13,511 bases of DNA from CAYYJS01 sp964472315 (lineage in GTDB: Bacteria; Verrucomicrobiota; Kiritimatiellia; UBA8416), in contig CAYYJS010000071.1 of the NCBI GenBank assembly GCA_964472315.1, forward strand, positions 1-13,511. Reading direction: 5' to 3'. Within the stretch, counting starts at the first letter, position 1. Each line of letters starts with the position of its first letter. The translations under genes were made by a program, and so were the position numbers. The notes beneath the pieces were generated by a model, which did no database searches, had not been told where the DNA came from, and worked only from the letters and a program-made list of their open reading frames with translations. Below, piece after piece: positions 8,296 through 13,288 of the stretch.

Positions 8296-9168
8296 ATGAC
8301 CGACGAAGCCAAGACCGTTCTCCATATCCTGACGACCGGGGCGACGTATCTCGAGCAGCACGGCATCGAGCAACCGCGTCTCGCCTGCGAGCTGTTGCTC
8401 TGTCGGGTGCTGCGGTGCCGGCGCCTCGAACTGTACCTGAAGTCCAGCGACATGCTGGCGGACAAACAGCTCGATGCCATGCGCCGGGGCATTAAACGCG
8501 TGGGCGCCGGCGAGCCGGTGCAGCACGTCGTGGGGCAGACGGGCTTCATGGATCATGTGTTCAAGGTGGACCGTCGCGCGTTGATTCCGCGTCCGGAGAC
8601 CGAGGTGCTGGTCCGGCATGTGCTGGACTGCGAGCCGCTCTGGAAGCCCGAGCACCCGGCCATCGTGGATGTCGGCACCGGCACCGGCTGCATCGTTCTC
8701 AGCCTCGCGCTGGCCCGACCGCAGGGGCGGTACATCGCGCTCGACACGAGCGAGGAAGCCCTGGCGCTCGCGCGCGAGAACGCCGAGTTGCTGGCGGTGG
8801 CCGACCGCGTGGGGTTCGCCCAGGGCGAACTGCCGGACGTGGTCGAACCCGAATCGCTCAACGCGGTCGTCGCCAATCTGCCGTACATCCCGACCGCGGT
8901 CTACGAGCGCCTGCCGCCAACGGTGCGCGCGTTCGAGCCGCGCATGGCGCTGGACGGCGGGTCAAACGGGCTGGGCCCGATCGAGGCGGCCATCAACGAC
9001 GCGGCGATGGCCCTGATCCCGGGCGGATACCTGTTCCTCGAGATCGGCGACGAGCAGGGCGCCTCCGTACTCTCGCTCCTCAAGGAAGCCGGCTTCGAAG
9101 ACGCGCTGGTGAAGCCCGATCTGACCGGCCGCGACCGCGTGGCGGTGGGCCGCGCACCGGGATGCTAA
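8296..9168 (+). CDS. prmC: peptide chain release factor N5-glutamine methyltransferase
   Basis: This 290-residue SAM-dependent methyltransferase (HemK/PrmC) methylates the Gln of the GGQ motif of release factors RF1 and RF2 in the cytoplasm. An N-terminal helical domain (about 1-85) contains the typical ARLE-like pattern QPRLACELLL and GEPVQHVVG. Next come LIPRPETEVLV (96-106), SAM-binding motif I VDVGTGTGCIVLSLAL (124-139), and the catalytic NLPY (194-197; NPPY in Escherichia coli), followed by EPRMALDGGSNGL. The length is normal for the family. It is not followed or preceded by prfA, its usual partner in many genomes. The ATG at 8296 lacks a ribosome binding site but gives the expected N-terminus. 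Confidence 0.93.
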   Translation: MTDEAKTVLHILTTGATYLEQHGIEQPRLACELLLCRVLRCRRLELYLKSSDMLADKQLDAMRRGIKRVGAGEPVQHVVGQTGFMDHVFKVDRRALIPRPETEVLVRHVLDCEPLWKPEHPAIVDVGTGTGCIVLSLALARPQGRYIALDTSEEALALARENAELLAVADRVGFAQGELPDVVEPESLNAVVANLPYIPTAVYERLPPTVRAFEPRMALDGGSNGLGPIEAAINDAAMALIPGGYLFLEIGDEQGASVLSLLKEAGFEDALVKPDLTGRDRVAVGRAPGC

Positions 9169-9180
9169 CCCGACTCGGGC

Positions 9181-9189
9181 TAACGCCGG
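9181..9189. repeat. left copy of 9-bp flanking direct repeat (likely target-site duplication)
   Basis: TAACGCCGG at 9181-9189 recurs exactly at 9338-9346, immediately outside the two ends of the palindromic element. The last GG overlaps the first two bases of the terminal repeat, so the true duplication is seven to nine bases. Confidence 0.65.
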
Positions 9190-9337
9190 GGCGCATTTGC
9201 GATTCGGTGCATCCCTGGAGCGCGGGCGTCCCGCCCGCTTGGAAATGCACATGTCTGGCAACTGCGGGCGAGACGCCCGCGCTCCCAGGGGAACAACGGC
9301 GAATGTCCATGACTGCACCCAATCGCAAATGCGCCCC
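9188..9337. mobile_element. 150-bp MITE-like palindromic element
   Basis: The ends, 9188-9211 and 9314-9337, are 24-base terminal inverted repeats with one mismatch at base 18 (outer edge GGGGCGCATTTGCGATT). Inside lies a second, GC-rich inverted repeat (9215-9238 and 9264-9288) around a 25-base centre. A 9-bp direct repeat flanks the whole unit. It encodes no protein, so if mobile it depends on a transposase elsewhere. Translated by chance, the inner arms read SAGVPPA and AGETPALP. I recall this as a recurring GC palindrome in some verrucomicrobial-type genomes, but I cannot confirm that here. It separates prmC from the glycosyltransferase gene. Confidence 0.7.
9215..9288. repeat. inner GC-rich inverted repeat of the MITE-like element
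   Basis: CTGGAGCGCGGGCGTC (9215-9230) with CCGCCCGC (9231-9238) pairs with GCGGGCGAGACG (9264-9275) and CCCGCGCTCCCAG (9276-9288), apart from one mismatch and one extra base. The loop is 9239-9263. In RNA this would be a very stable hairpin and could act as a transcription barrier or 3'-end protector after prmC. Confidence 0.75.
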
Positions 9338-9346
9338 TAACGCCGG
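9338..9346. repeat. right copy of 9-bp flanking direct repeat (likely target-site duplication)
   Basis: TAACGCCGG, identical to 9181-9189 and directly abutting the CCCC end of the right terminal inverted repeat. Such a pair is the usual footprint of transposition-type insertion. Confidence 0.65.
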
Positions 9347-9393
9347 AAGCTTCGACGCTGGCGTCGCGGCGGCACACCCGCTATGCTTCCCGT

Positions 9394-10347
9394 GTGAATC
9401 CGGCACCCATCAGCGTGATCATACCCGCCTACCGTTCGGCGGGAACGATCGTCGAAGCGCTCGACTCGCTCGCGGCGCAGACACTGCCGTCGGCGGAGAT
9501 GCTCGTCGTGGACGACTGCTCGCCGGATGCGACCGTCGCCACCGTGGAGGCCTGGATCGGCCGGCACGCGACGGCGCCGCGCCCCACCACCCGCATCCTG
9601 CGCCAGCCCCGCAACGGCGGGCCGGCCGCGGCCCGCAATGCCGGTATCCGGGCCGCGACGCAGCCCTGGGTCGCGTTTCTCGATGCCGACGACGCCGCCT
9701 TGCCCGAACGGTTCGCCATCCAGATGGCCGCCGCCGCCGCCGCGCCGGACGTCGCGTTGCTGTGCGGACGCACCTGCCCGCTGGAACCCGGCGCCGCGCC
9801 GCCGCCGGACGAACCCAGCCACCCGCGCCTCCTTTCCATCGACGAGTTCATCGCCCACAACCCCATCGCCACCTCGACCGTTACCGCCAGGCGCGACGCG
9901 CTGATCGCCGCGGGCCTTTTCGACGAACAGTTCCGGGGCCCGGAGGACTACGATCTCTGGCTGCGCGTGGCGGCGACCGCCTGTTGTCTGGACCTGGACG
10001 TGCCGCTGGCGCGCTATCGACACACGGTCGGCAGCCTGAGCATGGACGAGCGCAATTTCCTGCCGCAGGTGCTGCGCGTACTCGATAAGGCTTTCGGTCC
10101 CGGCGGCGTTCTGGAGCGGCATCCCGAATGGCGGCGTCAGGCGCATGCGGAACAATACTCCTCCGCATCGTGGATGGCCCACAACCGGGGCGCCAACGGC
10201 GTCGCGCTGCGTTACCTGCTGCGCTCGTGGCTCTACTACATGGGCAAGGTCCACAAAGAAGCCGCCCTCGATCCGCTGCTGCGCGTCAAGCTGCTCTGGC
10301 GCTACGTCACCAACCGGAAGCCGGAAGCCGGACAGCCCCCGGCATAG
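9394..10347 (+). CDS. family 2 glycosyltransferase
   Basis: This 317-residue GT-A fold enzyme transfers a sugar from a nucleotide-sugar donor, probably during surface polysaccharide synthesis on the cytoplasmic face. It opens with ISVIIPAYRSAGTIVEALDS. Donor-binding acids lie in VVDDCSPD (Asp40/Asp41), followed by PRNGGPAAARNAGIRAA, the metal-binding FLDADD (95-100) and the likely catalytic acids in GPEDYDLWLRV (Glu184/Asp185). No transmembrane helix is apparent. The start is a GTG at 9394 with no ribosome binding site; a TATGCT box at 9382-9387 lies so close that the transcript may be leaderless. It is separate from the phosphoglycosyl transferase (5116-6528), but both fit one exopolysaccharide pathway. 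The acceptor and sugar are unknown. Confidence 0.92.
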   Translation: MNPAPISVIIPAYRSAGTIVEALDSLAAQTLPSAEMLVVDDCSPDATVATVEAWIGRHATAPRPTTRILRQPRNGGPAAARNAGIRAATQPWVAFLDADDAALPERFAIQMAAAAAAPDVALLCGRTCPLEPGAAPPPDEPSHPRLLSIDEFIAHNPIATSTVTARRDALIAAGLFDEQFRGPEDYDLWLRVAATACCLDLDVPLARYRHTVGSLSMDERNFLPQVLRVLDKAFGPGGVLERHPEWRRQAHAEQYSSASWMAHNRGANGVALRYLLRSWLYYMGKVHKEAALDPLLRVKLLWRYVTNRKPEAGQPPA

Positions 10348-10545
10348 GCCCGCCAGGTGCGCACGATGGGCGGCACGTTGGGGTAGTTTCCAATATAACC
10401 TCAAAAGATTGTTTTCCATCTACCAGGTTACCGCAGGAATGCTGAAGCAGCGATATGGATTTCTATAAACACTTGGCTGTAGATGGTGGCGGGCACTGGG
10501 GCATCAGGATTTGGTTGAATAATTGAAATAGAAGCTTGAGGAACG
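10348..10545. other. A/T-richer spacer at the edge of the accessory region
   Basis: After the glycosyltransferase stop, base composition shifts from strongly GC-rich to A/T-richer at about 10377-10545. One + strand frame ending at 10468 reads as a plausible protein tail (about 10386-10468: QYNLKRLFSIYQVTAGML, ending KQRYGFL), but it has no start of its own and may be chance or the 3' end of a deleted gene. No convincing terminator or promoter was found. Confidence 0.3.
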
Positions 10546-10551
10546 ATGTTC

Positions 10552-10737
10552 ATGACAACGGTATTCAGTCACGCTATTCAGAAGCGCTTTTCTTCGGTAA
10601 ACGAGGATGTTGCCACGGATGCGCTAGCCTACATCCTGGAATCGAGTCCCGCGGCCAGAAGAGGGATGCAGAATCTGATTGCCGGTTCCCGATCAAGCAA
10701 CATTGGCCAATTCCACCGAATCGGCGGCGGCCGATGA
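10552..10737 (+). pseudogene. N-terminal remnant of a PD-(D/E)XK-type protein (61 codons)
   Basis: The frame begins MTTVFSHAIQKRFSSVNEDV and continues ATDALAYILESSPAARRGMQ. This resembles the opening of a family of larger proteins, found near defence genes, whose later part carries a PD-(D/E)XK nuclease core. Nothing of such a core is present: after about residue 45 the sequence becomes low in pattern (GSRSSNIGQFHRIGGGR) and stops. AGGA (10539-10542) is well placed for the ATG at 10552 and too close for the in-frame ATG at 10546. The stop overlaps the next start (ATGA at 10734-10737). An internal deletion that kept the gene's two ends would explain this layout. The family identification is from memory of the motif and is moderate at best. 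Confidence 0.45.
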
Positions 10738-11081
10738 ATGATTCCGGCTTGCCGCTCGAACTGCGCGATTTTGTCGCCACCACACCTTGGGTTTTTGCCA
10801 AGACATACGCCAAAACCTGGCCGCATGAGTATATTGTACGTGATCGGGTGGACGAGAAGCTCTTCCTCGATCTGGTTCGTCATATCCGCAATCTGGGATA
10901 CGAAGGCACGTTTTACCAGAAGCCGATCACCTACTTCGATCACGACGACATGGTGTACTGGACAATGGGCGCCCCAATCGAAGAGACAACCATCGTGAAC
11001 CGGTGTATAAGGGAACAATCCTACGAGTATAAATGTGACCATGGCCTACTGCCTGAAAAGGCATCGGAAGATTCGGCATGA
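10734..11081 (+). CDS. conserved-looking 115-residue protein of unknown function
   Basis: I cannot assign a function. The protein is intact in appearance: an N-terminal ELRDFVATTPWVFAKTYAKT, then WPHEYIVRDRVDEKLFLDLV, RHIRNLGYEGTFYQKPITYF, DHDDMVYWTMGAPIEETTIV and NRCIREQSYEY, with a poorly ordered acidic tail. It is dense in aromatic, Arg, Asp and Glu residues, has no membrane segment or signal peptide, and should be a small cytoplasmic globular protein. I have the impression that this short protein recurs in defence-type neighbourhoods, but cannot verify it. Its ATG overlaps the stop of the preceding fragment. An in-frame start much further upstream (10536) would add about 66 residues of unprotein-like sequence and is unlikely. 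GC content is lower than in the chromosomal genes. Confidence 0.75.
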   Translation: MNDSGLPLELRDFVATTPWVFAKTYAKTWPHEYIVRDRVDEKLFLDLVRHIRNLGYEGTFYQKPITYFDHDDMVYWTMGAPIEETTIVNRCIREQSYEYKCDHGLLPEKASEDSA

Positions 11082-11117
11082 TCCAATAGAGGGGAAAGCC
11101 GGGATGAGAGCGACGGC

Positions 11118-11948
11118 ATGAACGAAGCGATTCAACATCCCAAATACGCGGCATTGCTAAATGAACTGCGCTGCCTCCAGGATGAGCTTGCCCATGCACT
11201 CGGCGAGTTGGATCACCTGTTGACCGCGGTCCGCCCCTATCTGCTGGCTTTGTATCAGCAAACGATCGGGGCGTCCGAGCTGGATGTTCTCCGCATCCAC
11301 TGTAAGGCGGAATGGATGCGGCGGTTTGCCGAACGCATCCGGGCCGCACGGAATCGCGCCGAACCCATTCTGATTGAACATATCGAGGCGGCCTTGCACG
11401 CCGAAATGGAGTCGTTCTGGTCAGGGTTGCGCGAGGCGGCGGTAAAGGTGGATGCCGCGCAACGTTTCCTTGGAGACCTGATGCAGCCAAAGGATGCGCA
11501 AGCATTTCGCTCACTGTATTATCGATTGGTCAAACGGCTTCACCCGGATGTGAATCCGGATGTGGGGCCGAGGGAGAAACTGCTTTGGCAACGGGTCCAG
11601 CAGGCCTATCAGGATAGGGATATGCAGGCCCTTGAAATCGTCTGGCAGAGCATCGAGACCATGCCGGAGCCGACTGCGCCTGGTGTCTTGAATGCCTTGC
11701 TGGATCGTAAGACGCGGTTGCTGGATCAACTTCAGCGGGTTCAGCAGCGGATGGACACGTTGGCCTCGGAATCGCCGTTCGATCTGCGCGAGAAGATCGA
11801 GGACAAGGACTGGGTGCGGGCGCGACTTGAGAAGATCGCGGAATCCCGCCGGCAATCCGAGGAGCGACTGGTGTATTGCCGGCAAGAACTGCATCTTCTC
11901 ATGGGAGACAAGGCAGATGGAATCGAGCAGCTCTTTGGTGAAGGTTGA
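11118..11948 (+). CDS. J-domain protein with long helical flanks
   Basis: This 276-residue protein has a divergent J domain in its middle: YYRLVKRLHPDVNPD (134-148) holds the His-Pro-Asp triad (142-144) that stimulates Hsp70 ATPases, followed by a helix LLWQRVQQAYQDRD. The N-terminal 120 residues are helical, with Leu/Ala heptad-like stretches and DELAHALGELDHLL. The C-terminal 195-262 segment is strongly charged and probably coiled coil (KTRLLDQLQRVQQRMDTL). There is no Gly/Phe region or zinc domain, so it is not a housekeeping DnaJ. Its end overlaps the HIRAN gene by 32 bases, implying co-translation. No Hsp70 gene is in the window. The role is inferred to be recruiting an Hsp70-type ATPase to a specific client, perhaps linked to DNA. 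Confidence 0.82.
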   Translation: MNEAIQHPKYAALLNELRCLQDELAHALGELDHLLTAVRPYLLALYQQTIGASELDVLRIHCKAEWMRRFAERIRAARNRAEPILIEHIEAALHAEMESFWSGLREAAVKVDAAQRFLGDLMQPKDAQAFRSLYYRLVKRLHPDVNPDVGPREKLLWQRVQQAYQDRDMQALEIVWQSIETMPEPTAPGVLNALLDRKTRLLDQLQRVQQRMDTLASESPFDLREKIEDKDWVRARLEKIAESRRQSEERLVYCRQELHLLMGDKADGIEQLFGEG

Positions 11949-12321
11949 TCCTGCCATCCTGGCGCTCATACGGGGTGCCATTGACGGTTCGGGCAAGTTG
12001 CAGCCATTCGTGCGTGAGATCATGCTGATCGAATGTAACGTGGCGGGCACCAGTCATCGCGACTTGGAGACGGTCGAACCGGAGTTGGCCTCCGGCTGCA
12101 TCTTGGTTCTGCAACGCGAACCGGCAAATCCGCACGACCCGCTAGCCATCATGATCCTCGACGAGCATTCCCGTCACTTGGGGTACGTGCCCCGCCAGAA
12201 GAACGAAGCGCTGGCGCGCCTGATGGACGCGGGGAAACTTCTCTTCGGCAAGCTGGAAGGCAAATTCTGGAGTGGAACCTGGCTCTGCTTGAATGTCCGG
12301 ATATTTTTGCGCGACATATAG
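11917..12321 (+). CDS. HIRAN domain protein
   Basis: This 134-residue, stand-alone HIRAN domain follows a roughly 40-residue lead. Family features are CNVAGTSHRDLETVE, then GCILVLQREPANPHDPLAI, a predicted strand MILDEHSRHLGYVPRQKNEA and LARLMDAGKLLFGKL. HIRAN domains are known from Rad5/HLTF, where they bind 3' ends of single-stranded DNA, and bacterial stand-alone forms were proposed to sense damaged or stalled DNA. The start is the ATG at 11917, which has GGGAGA (11903-11908) eight bases before it. In-frame TTG and GTG codons at 11935 and 11938 are alternatives that would still overlap the J-domain gene's end. The pairing of J domain and HIRAN suggests one function. Whether the protein binds DNA here is inference. 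Confidence 0.85.
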   Translation: MESSSSLVKVDPAILALIRGAIDGSGKLQPFVREIMLIECNVAGTSHRDLETVEPELASGCILVLQREPANPHDPLAIMILDEHSRHLGYVPRQKNEALARLMDAGKLLFGKLEGKFWSGTWLCLNVRIFLRDI

Positions 12322-12333
12322 CGAGGCGACCCA

Positions 12334-12507
12334 ATGGTGCGCATGCTGGACTTGAACAAGAAGAAAGCGGCGGAGAAGAACCCGAACATCCTCGACCAGC
12401 TCGAAACGCAGATCACCGCCACCGACCGCCAGATCGACCGCCTCGTGTACCAGCTCTACAACCTAACCGATGCCGAAATCGCCATCGTGGAAGGCGGGAA
12501 GGGATAA
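12334..12507 (+). pseudogene. C-terminal tail of a type IIG (Eco57I/TaqI-like) restriction-modification enzyme
   Basis: This 57-codon frame starts at an ATG. It reads MVRMLDLNKKKAAEKNPNIL, then TATDRQIDRLVYQLYNLTDA, and ends EIAIVEGGKG. The block ATDRQID-LVYxLYxLT-EI-IVEG is the characteristic final segment of Eco57I-like and TaqI-like fused restriction-modification proteins, and the M-LDL-K segment before it belongs to the same tail. Those enzymes are usually several hundred to over a thousand residues; the nuclease, methyltransferase and specificity domains are all missing here. It begins 12 bases after the HIRAN stop, so a deletion must have joined the two. It may still be transcribed, but no enzyme activity is possible. 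Confidence 0.75.
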
Positions 12508-12559
12508 CAGATCAAGCAGAAGCCGCCATTATGGATTGTTGTCATCACTGGAGGGGTAA

Positions 12560-12862
12560 ATGCCATAACTTCACGAGTATTTCGAATTGATTGTCCTCTT
12601 TTACGCTAACGAGCATGACCCTGCGCATGTCCATTGCGTATATCAAGGGGCGGAATGCCGTGCCGAACTCGTCATCCAAGACGGAAATGTTGTTGACGCT
12701 ATATTCCGACTTGTCAGAGGCCGCAGGCCACTTGATGCGGCCCACCTTGCCAATTTCAAAACGCTAGTATCCACCTACGCCGATGAGATTGTCCGTAAAT
12801 GGGTAGACGTTTTTGTTCGGCACAAGCCCGTTTCCACCGAACGCATAACAAGGAGGCTGTAG
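12560..12862 (+). pseudogene. DUF4160 protein gene with a stop codon at codon 3
   Basis: From a well-placed start (GGAGG at 12550-12554, then ATG at 12560) the frame reads Met-Pro-stop, and after the TAA (12566-12568) it continues LHEYFELIVLFYANEHDPAH, VHCVYQGAECRAELVIQDG, then DEIVRKWVDVFVRHKPVSTE and RITRRL. This is a full DUF4160 domain, whose members of this subtype begin MP-Lys-Leu. A single AAA-to-TAA change would explain the stop. DUF4160 proteins are usually encoded just before a DUF2442 protein in a presumed toxin-antitoxin-like pair, as here. Re-initiation at the TTG 12587 would restore about 91 residues, so some product is conceivable. The nonsense codon is seen directly; the ancestral Lys is inferred. 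Confidence 0.75.
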
Positions 12863-12864
12863 CC

Positions 12865-12957
12865 ATGATAGCCCCCGGAACCGAAATTTCGATCACCGAA
12901 GTAACGCCGTCCGGCGGCTGCCAACTGAAAATCACGTTCACCGCGAAAGGGAAATGA
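12865..12957 (+). pseudogene. truncated DUF2442 partner protein (30 codons)
   Basis: This short frame starts at ATG 12865, two bases after the DUF4160 stop, with an excellent AAGGAGG ribosome binding site (12850-12856). It reads MIAPGTEISITEVTPSGGCQ and then LKITFTAKGK before stopping. The pattern I-x-ITEV-P-GG-L-ITF matches the first two strands of DUF2442 proteins, the usual downstream partner of DUF4160, but the remaining 50 or so residues are absent. The end coincides with the start of the intron-maturase fragment (ATGA at 12954-12957), so the truncation point is a junction between unrelated sequences. The assignment leans on context as much as on sequence. Confidence 0.55.
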
Positions 12958-13193
12958 GTCTGGAGGCAATCATCAGAAACCTCATGCAGCGCGGGACTGC
13001 ACGGAAATGGGTGGTCATGGTCGGGAACACCCGCACGGGCGCGTGGCGGCTAAGCAAGCACGGAACGGTATACGCGGCACTGCCCGACCTGTCTGCGTGC
13101 GGCACGCACAGGCAGGCGACTGGTTCACACGCTCGCCAGGGGCGCGCCTGCCGGGCTCCTACTGTCAATAACAGCCGACTGTGTCCGCTGTAA
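12954..13193 (+). pseudogene. C-terminal fragment of a group II intron reverse transcriptase/maturase
   Basis: The frame begins MSLEAIIRNLMQRGTARKWV and continues VMVGNTRTGAWRLSKHGTVY, then AALPD. The pattern R-RNL-RG, N-x-R-x-G-x-WR and a closing AL-x-x-A/D is typical of the last 40-50 residues of bacterial group II intron-encoded proteins, beyond the maturase domain. After AALPDL the expected YF-LGL ending is lost and the remaining codons (to 13193) look non-coding. The reverse transcriptase and maturase domains are missing. About 15 bases after this frame's stop the intron RNA structure follows (13210-13282), in the order and strand expected for an intron, which supports the call. Confidence 0.55.
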
Positions 13194-13209
13194 CACTTTG
13201 CGAAGGAGG

Positions 13210-13282
13210 AACCGCTGATTACGCGATCCGTACGATCAGTGGTGTGTGGAAGATTCTCCGAAAGGAGGGTTCCCATCCCGAT
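13210..13282 (+). ncRNA. group II intron 3' end: domain V and domain VI-like hairpin
   Basis: Bases 13211-13219 (ACCGCTGAT) pair with 13235-13243 (ATCAGTGGT) with a central G-T wobble. TACG (13220-13223) pairs with CGTA (13229-13232) around CGATC, and a two-base CG bulge (13233-13234) lies on the 3' side. A roughly 34-base hairpin with a 3'-side dinucleotide bulge and a CGC triad containing a G-U wobble is the hallmark of catalytic domain V. Next, GGAA (13248-13251) pairs with TTCC (13270-13273) enclosing CTCC-GAAA-GGAG, like domain VI, and CCCGAT (13277-13282) resembles an intron 3' end. The 5' domains are not in the window, so self-splicing is impossible from this copy. Confidence 0.65.
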
Positions 13283-13288
13283 GGAACC

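Noticed and set aside
9215..9288. Inner palindrome of the MITE-like element as the start of a CRISPR array or a tRNA-like structure
   Set aside because: Only one inverted pair with no repeated spacer units, and no tRNA arms or anticodon loop pattern can be built from it.
9162..10088. Plus-strand frame of 308 codons from 9162
   Set aside because: It crosses the palindromic element and then runs out of frame through the glycosyltransferase gene; Arg-rich shadow.
10536..10733. N-terminal extension of the 115-residue gene from a start near 10536
   Set aside because: The added residues overlap the nuclease-like remnant in another frame and look non-coding; ATG 10734 overlaps the upstream stop as in coupled genes.
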